Assembly: GCF_000744815.1 (NCBI RefSeq)
Contig: NZ_JQMQ01000005.1
Span: 1,248,055-1,312,054, forward strand
Direction: 5' to 3'
Source: Phaeacidiphilus oryzae TH49
GTDB taxonomy: Bacteria; Actinomycetota; Actinomycetes; Streptomycetales; Streptomycetaceae
DNA: 64,000 bases
Shown: positions 29,450 to 37,727 of the stretch, piece after piece
Layout of the letters: each line of letters starts with the position of its first letter
Numbering within the stretch: position 1 is the stretch's first letter
Translations under genes and position numbers: made by a program
Notes under the pieces: generated by a model
The model's database searches: none
What the model saw: only the letters and a program-made list of their open reading frames with translations
Told to the model about the DNA's origin: nothing

Positions 29450-31226
29450 CGGGGGCCTCCTGGGTGCGGGTGTCGGGGTGGGTGTCGGGGTGGGTGCCGG
29501 TGTGGTAGGGGCGGGGCGCGCGCCCGAGGGCGCGGTCGAGGAGGGCGGGGGCGGAGCCCAAGTACTCGGCGGGGTCGAGCAGTTCGTCGAGGTCGCCGAG
29601 GGCGGCCAGGGCGGCGGGCTCGGCCAGCTCGCCGAGTGCGGTGCGGAGGTCGGTGTCCTCGGCGGCGGCCCTGCGGGTGGCGCGGGTCAGGAGGTCCTTC
29701 GCCTCAGGGCGGCCGAGGCGGTCGCCGAGGACGGCGGAGAGCCGCTCGGAGACGATCGCGCCTCGGGTGCTGCGCAGGTTGCGGGCCATCGCCTCCGGCT
29801 TGACGCGGAGCCCGGCCGCGAGCTCGGCGGCGTCCCGGGCCGCGCCTGCTGCTTGGCGCAGGGCCTCGCGGAGGGGCTGCCACTCGGCGTGCCAGGCGCC
29901 TGGGGGGCGTTCGTCGGCTGCCGCGAGGGACTGGGTCAGGATGCTTGCCAGGGGCGGGAGTTGGCGTGCGGCGGCGGCGATCAGCGTGCTGCGTACGGGG
30001 TTGCTCTTGTGCGGCATGGCGGAGGAGCCGCCGCCGCTGCCCTCCGCCACCTCGGCGATCTCGGTGCGCGACAGCACCAGGACGTCCTCGGCGAGTTTGC
30101 CGAGTGCGGCGGCGGTGAAGGCGAGGGCGTTGCCGAGGTCCGCGATCGGTGTGCGGAGGGTGTGCCAGGGGAGTTCCGGGGCTTGCAGCCCCAACTCGCT
30201 TGCGTAGGCGCGCTGGAGAGCGATGCCGAGGTCCTCGCCGTCGCAGGGTGCGGCCGGGTGGTCGGCTGGGCGCGCAGTTCCCCGCGCGGCTTCGCCGCCG
30301 GTGGGGGAAGAGCTCGGCGCCGGGGTGGTGGCTGCGGGTCCGCTGTGCGTGGCGGCGCCGTCGGTGGCTGGGCGCGCAGTTCCCCGCGCCCCGGGGGTGG
30401 CCTCCGGCGCGTTCTCGGCTTCCCCGTCGGTGGGGGAAGAGCTCCGCGCCGGGGTGGTGGCCGAGGGTCCGCTGTCCGTGGCGGCGCCGACGGTGGCTGG
30501 GCGCGCAGTTCCCCGCGCCCCTGGGGTGGCCTCCGGCGCGTTCTCGGCTTCACCGTCGGTGGCGGAGGAGCTTCGCGTCAGCATGGTGTGGAAGGCGGCC
30601 AGGGTTCCTGCGGCGCCGCCGAGTTCGGCGGGGAGGGTGGCTGCGGCGGCGGCTACGCGGTCGTGGGCGTCGAGGACGAGGCTGCGCCAGCCGGCGGCCT
30701 TGAGGCCGAAGGTGGTGGGGACCGCCTGCTGGGTGAGGGTGCGGCCGGGCATGGGGGTGGTGCGGTGGGCGCGGGCCAGGGCCGCCAGGGAGTCCGCGGC
30801 GGCGGCGAGGTCGGCCAGCATGGGGGCCAGCGCGCGCTTGGCCATCAGCATGAAGGCCGTGTCGACGATGTCCTGGCTGGTGGCGCCCCTGTGCACCCAG
30901 GCCGCCGCCTCCGGCGCGGAGGCCCGGACGCGGGCGGTGAGGTCGGCGACCAGCGGGATGACCGGGTTGCCGCCCGCGCGCGCCCGCAGCGCGAGGTCGC
31001 GGACGTCGTAGTGGGACGCGTCGGCCGCCGCCGTAACGGCCTCCCCCGCCTCCTTCGGCGCGCGGCCAAGCGCCGCCTGCGCGCGGGTCAGCGCCGCCTC
31101 GGCGTCCAGCATGGCCTGGAGGAAGGCGGTGTCGCCGGTGGCCGCCTCGGCGGCGGAGCCGGCCCGGACCGGGGCCAGGAGCCCCAGGTCCGCGGCCGGG
31201 CCGCCGTCAGTGCTGTGCGAAGTCAA
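28254..31226 (-). CDS. pcaB: 3-carboxy-cis,cis-muconate cycloisomerase PcaB with internal insertion and no proper stop
   Basis: Fumarase/argininosuccinate-lyase superfamily enzyme that cyclises 3-carboxymuconate to 4-carboxymuconolactone. The superfamily signature GSSAMPHKSNP is present, along with WVHRGATSQDIVDTA and LTQQAVPTTFG. Two oddities. First, between GTLAAFHTML and ELGLQAPELPWH there are about 110 extra low-complexity residues (Ala/Thr/Ser/Pro/Gly) made of genome repeats. Second, after the normal C-terminus (near 29,480) the frame has no stop and runs on through pcaL in another frame to 28254, giving 990 codons against about 450 expected. The tail is Pro/Arg/His-rich and non-homologous. 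A one-base indel near 29,470-29,540 would restore an ATGA overlap with pcaL. Confidence 0.75.
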   Translation of the reverse strand: MTSHSTDGGPAADLGLLAPVRAGSAAEAATGDTAFLQAMLDAEAALTRAQAALGRAPKEAGEAVTAAADASHYDVRDLALRARAGGNPVIPLVADLTARVRASAPEAAAWVHRGATSQDIVDTAFMLMAKRALAPMLADLAAAADSLAALARAHRTTPMPGRTLTQQAVPTTFGLKAAGWRSLVLDAHDRVAAAAATLPAELGGAAGTLAAFHTMLTRSSSATDGEAENAPEATPGARGTARPATVGAATDSGPSATTPARSSSPTDGEAENAPEATPGARGTARPATDGAATHSGPAATTPAPSSSPTGGEAARGTARPADHPAAPCDGEDLGIALQRAYASELGLQAPELPWHTLRTPIADLGNALAFTAAALGKLAEDVLVLSRTEIAEVAEGSGGGSSAMPHKSNPVRSTLIAAAARQLPPLASILTQSLAAADERPPGAWHAEWQPLREALRQAAGAARDAAELAAGLRVKPEAMARNLRSTRGAIVSERLSAVLGDRLGRPEAKDLLTRATRRAAAEDTDLRTALGELAEPAALAALGDLDELLDPAEYLGSAPALLDRALGRAPRPYHTGTHPDTHPDTRTQEAPDDRRRPRGQPPDRRPGRRAPHHPGLLHRHRRRSRRALGGPGPGPRPHPSGDPLRPPRPRRDPGLRPPHRRDPRRDHHGRPRRAGPRPRRPPRPRPLPLRGRLHRRRDRPAARDHPPRAAALPHRDLHLLALRRPRQLVRPLGDRPEGRPRRRRRRPTPALVPGVLPLRPARPVPPRGPPYGRRPDRLRRLLRRPRQLRQPPRAAEGHHRPDPRRRRPPGPGHPARAPPRARRPGPGRGAHRDPAGRPPRPRGCPGGGHRRPPRPPGRRRRRPRPPRVRRLRPVRRRHPRPPPGTRRRPCRPRDLPHHRTHRRVPGLHHPLRLGRDLDPPRPGPQDPQLHHHHRTHRPRAPRRAGDAHQGRHQQRPDPGGDQGGGAAVGDLLRCPLRELRLRRRPARTR
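30250..30575 (-). repeat. Hairpin-element arms repeated inside pcaB
   Basis: GGCGCGCAGTTCCCCGCGC, the right arm of the intergenic MITE-like element, occurs three times (CGCGCAGTTC at 30271, 30373 and 30502). The last two lie in a nearly identical unit of about 129 bp that includes ggtggcctccggcgcgttct. Spacings of 102 and 129 bp are multiples of three, so the pcaB frame stays open. Confidence 0.8.
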
Positions 31227-31806
31227 GGAAGACCGTCTCCTCAGCGCCGTCCTCCCCCTGCTGGAGGCGGATGTCGAACCGGTAGACCCCCGGCCGCTCC
31301 GGCTTCGCCAGCAGCGTCTCGGCGCGTGCCGGCTCCAGCGAGCTCAGCAGCGGGTCGGCCGCCGCCTCGACCTGGTCGGCGAGGTACACCCGGGTGTGGA
31401 GGTGGTGCAGCAGGCCGCGGGCGAAGACGACCACCGCCAGGTACGGCTGCCGCCCCTCCCCCACCGCGCCCGGCGGCAGGGTGCGGACGACCCAGTGGCC
31501 GTCCGGGTCGGTGGCGATCCGGCCGAAGCCGGTCCAGGTGAGGCCGTCGCGGCCGTTGAGCCGGCCGGTGGTGGGCTCGCGGCGCAGCGACCCGGGGGCA
31601 CCGGCGGCGTCGCCCTCGGGGTCGGCCTGGAAGACCTCGATCAGCGCGTCCGGGACCGGCTGCCCGGCGCCGTCGTAGACGTAGCCGTGGACGGCGACGG
31701 CGCGCGGGTCCCCCTCGGGGGCGATGTCGCCGCCCTTGGGCAGCGGCAGGGCGTAGCCGTAGAAGGGGCCGACGGTCTGCGAGGGGGTGGGGGCGAGGCT
31801 GGTCAC
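31207..31806 (-). CDS. pcaG: Protocatechuate 3,4-dioxygenase alpha subunit
   Basis: A 199-aa intradiol dioxygenase subunit, opening with PSQTVGPFYGYALPLP as usual for PcaG. It forms the ring-cleaving enzyme with PcaH but lacks the full set of iron ligands, which is normal for the alpha subunit. The GTG at 31806 overlaps the pcaH stop (GTGA); its own 3' end overlaps the pcaB start by 20 bp. Confidence 0.95.
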   Translation of the reverse strand: MTSLAPTPSQTVGPFYGYALPLPKGGDIAPEGDPRAVAVHGYVYDGAGQPVPDALIEVFQADPEGDAAGAPGSLRREPTTGRLNGRDGLTWTGFGRIATDPDGHWVVRTLPPGAVGEGRQPYLAVVVFARGLLHHLHTRVYLADQVEAAADPLLSSLEPARAETLLAKPERPGVYRFDIRLQQGEDGAEETVFLDFAQH

Positions 31807-32609
31807 TTGTTCTGCTCCTCGTCGTCTGCGTCTTCCGCTTCGAAGGGCGTGGCGCCGGGGCCGTCGAGCACGATGTCCCACCGGTAGCCGAGGGAGAACT
31901 CGGGCACCGAGTCGTCGTGGTGGTAGGTGGCGATCAGCCGGCCCTTGGCGGAGGGGTCGATGACGGACTGGAATATCGGGTCGTAGGCGAAGAGCGGGTC
32001 GTTGGGGAAGTACATCTGCGTCACCAGGCGCTGGGTGAACGCGTCGCCGAAGAGCGAGAAGTGGATGTGCGCCGGCCGCCAGGCGTTGAGGTGGTTCCGC
32101 CAGGGGTAGGCCCCGGGCTTGATGGTGGTGAACTTGTAGCCGCCCTGATCATCCGTCAGGACGCGGCCCACTCCGGAGAAGTTGGGGTCCAGCGGCGCGT
32201 CGTGGTCGTCCCGCTGGTGGGCGTACCGGCCGGAGGCGTTCGCCTGCCAGATCTCTATCAGCTGGCCGCGGATCGGCCGGCCGTGCCGGTCCAGCAGCCG
32301 CCCGGAGACGGTGATCCGCTCGCCGAGCGGTTCGCCGAGGTGCTGCCTGGTGAGGTCGGCGTCGAACGGGCTGACGTCGGTCTCGCCGAAGACGGGGGTG
32401 TGGAGCTCGATCAGCTCGGGGTCGCCCTTCACGGCGACCAGCGGCCTCTTCGGGTGCCGCAGCACGCTGGAGCGGTAGGGGGCGTAGCCGCGGTCGGGGT
32501 GGTGGGCGACGGGCTCGCCGTCCGCGATCCGCTTGGCGTAGGCGGCGCTCTCCTCCGCGATCTCGCGGTCGATGTCGGCCTGGGTGAGCGGCCTCGGTTG
32601 CTGGGTCAC
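31803..32609 (-). CDS. pcaH: Protocatechuate 3,4-dioxygenase beta subunit
   Basis: A 268-aa catalytic subunit holding the non-heme Fe(III). Tyr ligands lie in GRYAHQ and GAYPWRNHLNAW; the His ligands are in RPAHIHFSLFG. It opens the protocatechuate ring between the hydroxyls to give 3-carboxy-cis,cis-muconate. It lies 46 bp downstream of pcaJ and is coupled to pcaG. An acidic C-terminal tail (EDADDEEQNK) follows the fold. Confidence 0.96.
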   Translation of the reverse strand: MTQQPRPLTQADIDREIAEESAAYAKRIADGEPVAHHPDRGYAPYRSSVLRHPKRPLVAVKGDPELIELHTPVFGETDVSPFDADLTRQHLGEPLGERITVSGRLLDRHGRPIRGQLIEIWQANASGRYAHQRDDHDAPLDPNFSGVGRVLTDDQGGYKFTTIKPGAYPWRNHLNAWRPAHIHFSLFGDAFTQRLVTQMYFPNDPLFAYDPIFQSVIDPSAKGRLIATYHHDDSVPEFSLGYRWDIVLDGPGATPFEAEDADDEEQNK

Positions 32610-32655
32610 TTGGGTTCTCTCCTCTTCTTCGAGGTGGCCGAACGGATCGGGGAGG

Positions 32656-33300
32656 TCAGGCGGCGGCGACGGCCACCCGCACCGGCGCGCCGGTGCGCTC
32701 GACGACCTCCTCCGGGGTGACGCCCGGCGCCGTCTCGACCAGGACCAGGCCGCTTTCGGTGACGTCCAGCACGCCGAGGTCGGTGATGACGCGGTCCACG
32801 CAGCCCTTGCCGGTGAGCGGCAGGGAGCACTCCTCGACGATCTTCGGGCTCCCGTCCTTGGCGTTGTGGGTGGTGAGGACGATGACCTGGCGGGCGCCGT
32901 GCACCAGGTCCATGGCGCCGCCCATGCCCTTGATCATCTTGCCGGGGATGGCCCAGTTGGCCAGGTCGCCGCGCGCGGAGACCTCCATCGCGCCGAGCAC
33001 GGCGGCGTCGATGTGGCCGCCGCGGATCATGCCGAAGGAGAGCGAGGAGTCGAAGAAGGAGGAGCCGGGCAGGACCGTGACGGTCTCCTTGCCGGCGTTG
33101 ATCAGGTCCGGATCGACCTCGTCCTCGGTCGGGTACGGGCCGACGCCGAGGAGGCCGTTCTCGGACTCGAGGATCACCTCGACGCCCTCCGGCAGGTAGT
33201 TCGGGATGAGGGTCGGCAGGCCGATGCCGAGGTTGACGTAGGCGCCGTCGGGGAGCTCGCGGGCGGCCCGGGCGGCCATCTCTTCACGTGTCCAGGCCAT
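32656..33300 (-). CDS. pcaJ: 3-oxoadipate CoA-transferase subunit B
   Basis: A 214-aa class I CoA-transferase beta subunit. The catalytic glutamate lies in ESENGLLG (about residue 46), with [11 protein letters not shown] before it and [10 protein letters not shown] later. With PcaI it activates 3-oxoadipate using succinyl-CoA. It begins 2 bp after the pcaI stop. Confidence 0.93.
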   Translation of the reverse strand: MAWTREEMAARAARELPDGAYVNLGIGLPTLIPNYLPEGVEVILESENGLLGVGPYPTEDEVDPDLINAGKETVTVLPGSSFFDSSLSFGMIRGGHIDAAVLGAMEVSARGDLANWAIPGKMIKGMGGAMDLVHGARQVIVLTTHNAKDGSPKIVEECSLPLTGKGCVDRVITDLGVLDVTESGLVLVETAPGVTPEEVVERTGAPVRVAVAAA

Positions 33301-33302
33301 GG

Positions 33303-34082
33303 TTACCGCGCCTCCCGCGCCGGGTCCGCCGCACGCAGGGTGCGCTTCTCGATCTGCTTGTCCGCCGCCTGCTCGGGGGTGAGGGCGACCACCCGCTGGA
33401 CGAAGATCCCGGGCAGGTGCACCGCGTCCGGGTCGATCTCGCCGGGCTCGACGAGCTCCTCGACCTCGGCGACGGTGATCCGCCCGGCCATCCCGGCGAG
33501 CGGGTTGAAGTTCCGGGAGGACTTGTTGAAGACCAGGTTGCCGTGCCGGTCGCCCTTGGCCGCGTGGATCAGCGCGAAGTCGGTGCGGATGCCCTCCTCC
33601 AGCACGTACTCCTTGCCGCCGAACTCCCGCACCTCCTTCTTCGGGGAGGCGACGGCGACCGAGCCGTCCGGGTGGTAGCGCCAGGGCAGTCCGCCGTCGG
33701 CGACCTGGCTGCCGACGCCCGCCGGGGTGAAGAAGGCGGGGATGCCGGAGCCGCCGGCCCGCATCCGCTCGGCGAGGGTGCCCTGCGGGATCAGCTCGAC
33801 CTCCAGTTCGCCGCCGAGGTACTGGCGGGCGAACTCCTTGTTCTCACCGACGTAGGAGCCGGTGACGCGGGCGATCCGGCCGTCGGCGAGGAGGATGCCG
33901 AGGCCGCCGCCGTCTACTCCGCAGTTGTTGGAGACCACGCCGAGACCGGCGGCTCCGGTGCGGTGGACCGCCTCGATCAGCACGTTGGGAACGCCGCTGA
34001 GTCCGAATCCGCCGACCGCGAGGGTGGCTCCGTTCCCGACGTCTGCCACCGCCTCGTCGGCCGAGGCGACCACCTTGTCCAT
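33303..34082 (-). CDS. pcaI: 3-oxoadipate CoA-transferase subunit A
   Basis: A 259-aa class I CoA-transferase alpha subunit, with the glycine-rich [10 protein letters not shown] near residue 30 and [24 protein letters not shown] (about 109-132). First gene of the minus-strand pcaIJHGBL-pobA-aldehyde dehydrogenase operon, divergent from the IclR-type regulator across 133 bp. No thiolase (pcaF) is found in the window, so the last step must be encoded elsewhere. Confidence 0.93.
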   Translation of the reverse strand: MDKVVASADEAVADVGNGATLAVGGFGLSGVPNVLIEAVHRTGAAGLGVVSNNCGVDGGGLGILLADGRIARVTGSYVGENKEFARQYLGGELEVELIPQGTLAERMRAGGSGIPAFFTPAGVGSQVADGGLPWRYHPDGSVAVASPKKEVREFGGKEYVLEEGIRTDFALIHAAKGDRHGNLVFNKSSRNFNPLAGMAGRITVAEVEELVEPGEIDPDAVHLPGIFVQRVVALTPEQAADKQIEKRTLRAADPAREAR

Positions 34083-34131
34083 GGATACCGCTCCGTATCT
34101 CTGACGCTGTGCTTTTGTGCCGCATTGGCGC

Positions 34132-34161
34132 TTGTTCGCCGAGTGAACTTCTGTTCATAAT
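34132..34161 (+). promoter_or_regulatory. pcaR-like operator overlapping the regulator promoter
   Basis: Three GTTC/GAAC half-sites (34134-34137, 34145-34148, 34153-34156) are spaced about one helical turn apart, the pattern known for PobR/PcaU-type IclR operators. They overlap a plausible plus-strand promoter: TTGTTC at 34132-34137 and CATAAT at 34156-34161, 18 bp apart. Confidence 0.55.
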
Positions 34162-34215
34162 CGACTGGTACGCAGTCTGCGCCGATCGCCGACGCGGTGT
34201 CAACGGGAGAGAGCT

Positions 34216-36063
34216 GTGACGGAGATGATCGATCAGCCCAGGTCCGAGGAGACCGTCGGCCCTCTGGAGCGCGGGCTCCGGGTGCTGCGGATCATCGCCG
34301 GGCGGGAGGGCGCGACCCGCCCGGCCGAGCTGGCGAAGGAGACCGGGCTGGCCCGCTCCACGATCGACCGGGTGGCCACGACGCTGACCCGGCTCGGGTA
34401 CCTCCGCACCGAGGACCGCGACCTCCAGCCGGCCCCGCGGCTGCTGGACCTCGGCGACGCGTACCTCACCGCCTCCGGCATCGCCGACCCGCTGGCGCCG
34501 CACGCCCGTCGGCTGGCCGAGCGGCTGGACGAGTCGGTCTCGCTGGCCGTCCCGGACGGCGACGGCGTCCGCTTCATCAGCCAGACCACCCGCCGCCGGG
34601 CGATGTCGCTGTCCTTCCGGATCGGCGACCTCCTCCCCGCCGAGCGCTGCGCCCCCGGCGCGCTGTTCGCCGCCGACTGGGACGAGCGGGACTGGGCGGT
34701 CTGGCGCCGCCGGCTGGCCGCGGACCCGCGCCACACCGGCTTCCCCGCGGTCCCGGACCTGCCGGCCGGGCCGGGGGCCGCGCCGGAGGCCCTGTCGCAG
34801 ACCGGGCCGGAGACCCCAGCGGGCGGTGGCGCGGCGGCCCGGGACGGCTCCCCGGCGGCTCAGGACGGCGGCCTCGCAGCGGGCGGCTTCGCGGAGCGGG
34901 TCGCCGCCGCCCGGACGGCCGGGTACGCGGTGGACGACCAGCTGATCGAGCCCGGGCTGGTCGCGGTCGCCGTGCCGGTGACGGATCCGGCCGGCCGGCC
35001 GGTGGCGGCGCTCAGCGTGGTGTCGCACACCAGCCGGCACACCGCGGCCGACCTGCTGGACAGCACCCTCGGCGAGCTCCGGGCGGCCGCCGCCCGGATG
35101 ACCGGGGCACTGGCCGAGGCGGCGGGTGGCGGCGGGACGACCGGCGGGGCGGCCGGCAAGACGGCCGACGTGGCGGCCCACGGCACCCCCGCCGCGGCCG
35201 GCCGCCCCGGCGCCGTCCGCGAGCCGGCGGCCCCGGCCGGCTACGGCTACTCCCCCGCGGACAAGGCCGACCTCGGGCCGGAGTTCCTGCAGTCGCTGGC
35301 CCGCGGCCTGGCCGTACTGACCGCGCTGGGCCGGCGTCCCGGCGGGCTGACGCTGAGCGCCGCCGCCGAGGCGACCGGGCTGCCCCGGGCCACCGCCCGG
35401 AGATCACTGCTGACGCTGCGTCAACTCGGCTATGTGGAGTACCTGGAGGCGGACGGCCGGCGGTTCCGCCCGCTCCCCCGGGTGCTCGAGCTCGGCTACG
35501 CCCGGATGGCCGGTCTCGGCTTCCCGGAGATCGCCGGGCCGCATCTGGCCGAACTCTCCGCCCGGCTGGGCGAGTCCACCTCGGTGGCGGTGCTGGACGG
35601 GGACGACATCAGGTACGTGGCCAGGGTGCCGACCCGCCGGATCATGAGCGTCAACATCACCATCGGCACCCGCTTCCCCGCGCACGCCACCAGCATGGGC
35701 CGGGTGCTGCTGGCCGGACTGCCGGCGGCCGAGCGGGCGGAGTACTTCCGGCGGGTGGAGCCGCGGGCGCTGACCCGCCGCACCGTCACCGACCCGGACC
35801 GGCTGCGGGAGCTGGTCGACCGCGCCGGGGCGGACGGCTCCGCCGTGGTGGACCAGGAGCTGGAGGACGGGCTGCGTTCGGTGGCGGTGCCGCTGCGCGA
35901 CCGGACCGGGCGGGTCACCGCCGCGCTCAACGTCTCGCTGCACGCCGGCCGTCCGGACTCCGATCCGGAGGAGGACCGCCGCCAGATGCTCCCTGAGCTG
36001 CTCACCGCCGCGGCGCTGATCGAGGCCGACGCGGCCCGGGTCACCCGGCGGGCGGCCGACTGA
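34216..36063 (+). CDS. Double-module IclR family regulator of the pca operon
   Basis: A 615-aa protein holding two complete IclR units. Module 1 (about residues 15-300): winged helix GATRPAELAKETGLARSTIDR, then an effector domain. Module 2 (about 350-610): winged helix GLTLSAAAEATGLPRATARR, then an effector domain containing STSVAVLDGDDIRYVARVPTRRIMS. The first effector domain is split by a Gly/Ala-rich stretch, and a second such linker joins the modules. A usual IclR protein is about 260 aa. The GTG at 34216 follows GGGAGAGAG. Divergence from pcaI and GTTC half-sites point to control of the pca genes and itself. Confidence 0.85.
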   Translation: MTEMIDQPRSEETVGPLERGLRVLRIIAGREGATRPAELAKETGLARSTIDRVATTLTRLGYLRTEDRDLQPAPRLLDLGDAYLTASGIADPLAPHARRLAERLDESVSLAVPDGDGVRFISQTTRRRAMSLSFRIGDLLPAERCAPGALFAADWDERDWAVWRRRLAADPRHTGFPAVPDLPAGPGAAPEALSQTGPETPAGGGAAARDGSPAAQDGGLAAGGFAERVAAARTAGYAVDDQLIEPGLVAVAVPVTDPAGRPVAALSVVSHTSRHTAADLLDSTLGELRAAAARMTGALAEAAGGGGTTGGAAGKTADVAAHGTPAAAGRPGAVREPAAPAGYGYSPADKADLGPEFLQSLARGLAVLTALGRRPGGLTLSAAAEATGLPRATARRSLLTLRQLGYVEYLEADGRRFRPLPRVLELGYARMAGLGFPEIAGPHLAELSARLGESTSVAVLDGDDIRYVARVPTRRIMSVNITIGTRFPAHATSMGRVLLAGLPAAERAEYFRRVEPRALTRRTVTDPDRLRELVDRAGADGSAVVDQELEDGLRSVAVPLRDRTGRVTAALNVSLHAGRPDSDPEEDRRQMLPELLTAAALIEADAARVTRRAAD

Positions 36064-36145
36064 ACGGCGGCCGAATCCCGGTGGGAATTCCGCCCGTTGG
36101 CGGTGCGGGAAGGCCACTTGCAGGCATATGCCAGATTATGGAGAA

Positions 36146-36191
36146 GGTGGCGGGCCCGCACTCCGCGAGAGTACTGCGCAGACCCGCCACC
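36146..36191. repeat. Inverted repeat upstream of the terminator
   Basis: GGTGGCGGG (36146-36154) and CCCGCCACC (36183-36191) can pair around a 28-nt loop, directly before the terminator at 36193. Part of the transcript end of the double-IclR gene or a leader structure. Confidence 0.45.
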
Positions 36192-36192
36192 A

Positions 36193-36217
36193 CCCGCCGA
36201 TGCCGCTGATCGGCGGG
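36193..36217 (+). terminator. Rho-independent terminator after the double-IclR gene
   Basis: A stem of CCCGCCGAT / ATCGGCGGG with a 7-nt loop is followed by TTTTCCTCC, a canonical intrinsic terminator that is rare in such GC-rich genomes. Confidence 0.8.
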
Positions 36218-36291
36218 TTTTCCTCCCCCTGTCCAGCCAGTGGCGTGCGGGGACAGGACGCTCCGCTGGTCAGGTGAGAGGAGCTTTTCAT

Positions 36292-36486
36292 ATGCCCGCC
36301 CGGAATACGGGGGCACCGGGAAGCCGGATCGAAAGGACTCCCGCGGGGCCGTTCACCGCTGGGCTGTGGGGCATATGCGGCCGGGGGCTCGGGCTGCTCC
36401 TTCAGACTAGAGCGGGCGACGCGTTGTGGCCAGCCCCGCACGGGGCCTATCTCCGGCCATTTCGCCCGGTACGGTACGACCCGTGA
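36292..36486 (+). CDS. Possible 64-aa ORF coupled to the C39-like peptidase
   Basis: ATG at 36292 has a strong GAGAGGAG site 8 bp upstream. The ORF ends with a TGA overlapping the peptidase GTG (GTGA), the arrangement used by coupled genes throughout this window. The product is basic, with one weakly hydrophobic middle (about residues 21-36), and matches no family I know. Third-position GC is lower than in neighbours, which argues for a leader or uORF rather than an old gene. Confidence 0.4.
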   Translation: MPARNTGAPGSRIERTPAGPFTAGLWGICGRGLGLLLQTRAGDALWPAPHGAYLRPFRPVRYDP

Positions 36487-37640
36487 ACGTCGAATACCGC
36501 GCTTGGAACCAGGAGTTGACGATCCGCCGGCCGGACGGCACGGCCAAGGCCGAGGGCGGCGAGTGGGAGTACCAGCGATACACCCTGCCGCATCACCGCC
36601 CGCCGCTGGCCGCCACCCAGCTCATCGCCTCCTGGAACGCGGACACCCCCACGGGCACCTGGATCGAGGTGCGGCTGCGCGCCGACTACCCGTCCGGCGG
36701 CCGCTCGCCCTGGTACACCATGGGTCGCTGGGCCCGCACCGACGCCGACATCCGGCGCACCTCGGTGACCGGCCAGGGGGACGGCCGCAGCCGGGTCTCC
36801 ACCGACGTGCTGGAGCTCGCCGCCCCCTCCGGGCACGAGCGGTTGACCGGATACCAGCTCCAGCTCGTCCTCTACCGCCGCCCGGGGCTTGCGGTCTCCC
36901 CCCGGGTCCGCCGCGCCGCCGTCTGCGCCTCCGCCGTCCCGGACCGCTTCGAGGTTCCGGCCGGCGCCCCCGGGCTGGGCGGGCGCGCGGTCGAGCTCGC
37001 GCTCCCCCGCTACTCGCAGGAGCTGCACCGCGGCGAGTACCCGGAGTACGACGGCGGCGGCGAGGCCTGGTGCTCACCGTCCTCCACCGAGATGGCGGTG
37101 GAGTACTGGGGCTGCCGGCCGACTCCCGCCGAGCTGGCCTGGGTGCGTCCCGACTACGCCGACCCGCAGGTGGACCACGCCGCCCGGTCCGTCTACGACG
37201 CCGCCTACCGGGGCTGCGGCAACTGGCCTTTCAACGCCGCCTACGCGGCCTCGTACGGGCTCAACGCGGCGGTCACCCGGCTCCACTCGCTGAACGACGT
37301 GGAGCGGCTGGTGGACGCAGGCATCCCGGTGATCACCTCGCAGTCCTTCCGGGCCGCCGAGCTGGACGGCTCCGGATACGACACCGCCGGCCACCTGATG
37401 GCGGTGGCCGGCTTCACCGCGGACGGCGACGTGGTGGCGCACGACCCGGCGGCCCCGGACGACCCCGCCGTCCGCCGGGTCTACCGGCGCCGCCAGTTCG
37501 AGACGGTGTGGCTGCGCACCCTGCGGCACCGGGCGGACGGCAGCCTCGGCACCGGCTCCGGCGGGGTCGTCTACCTGACCTGGCCGGCCGAGCCGACCCG
37601 GCGTCAGGCCGCCGCGCTGGCCTCGGTCGGCGTGGCCTGA
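36483..37640 (+). CDS. C39-like cysteine peptidase family protein
   Basis: A 385-aa protein. Residues 1-175 form a beta-rich domain (RRPDGTAKAEGGEWEYQRY onward). Residues about 180-380 are a peptidase C39-like papain-fold domain with Cys in GEAWCSPSSTEM, His in AGHLMAVAGF and Asp/Asn candidate in AHDPAAPD. No signal peptide or membrane span is seen, so export is unclear. The GTG at 36483 gives the shortest frame that keeps the whole first domain. Substrate unknown. Confidence 0.8.
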   Translation: MNVEYRAWNQELTIRRPDGTAKAEGGEWEYQRYTLPHHRPPLAATQLIASWNADTPTGTWIEVRLRADYPSGGRSPWYTMGRWARTDADIRRTSVTGQGDGRSRVSTDVLELAAPSGHERLTGYQLQLVLYRRPGLAVSPRVRRAAVCASAVPDRFEVPAGAPGLGGRAVELALPRYSQELHRGEYPEYDGGGEAWCSPSSTEMAVEYWGCRPTPAELAWVRPDYADPQVDHAARSVYDAAYRGCGNWPFNAAYAASYGLNAAVTRLHSLNDVERLVDAGIPVITSQSFRAAELDGSGYDTAGHLMAVAGFTADGDVVAHDPAAPDDPAVRRVYRRRQFETVWLRTLRHRADGSLGTGSGGVVYLTWPAEPTRRQAAALASVGVA

Positions 37641-37727
37641 ACCGGGCCCCCGCCGGGACGGCCGGGGCGGCCGGGGTCTGCTTCAGCCCGTCCGGGTCCG
37701 CCCCGGTCCGCCCCGGTCCGTTCCGCC

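Larger units (their letters stand above)
36064..36291. other. Spacer after the double-IclR gene
   Basis: A relatively AT-richer stretch that carries the hairpin and terminator above and, at its right end, the Shine-Dalgarno GAGAGGAG of the small ORF. No other coding signal is seen. Confidence 0.5.
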
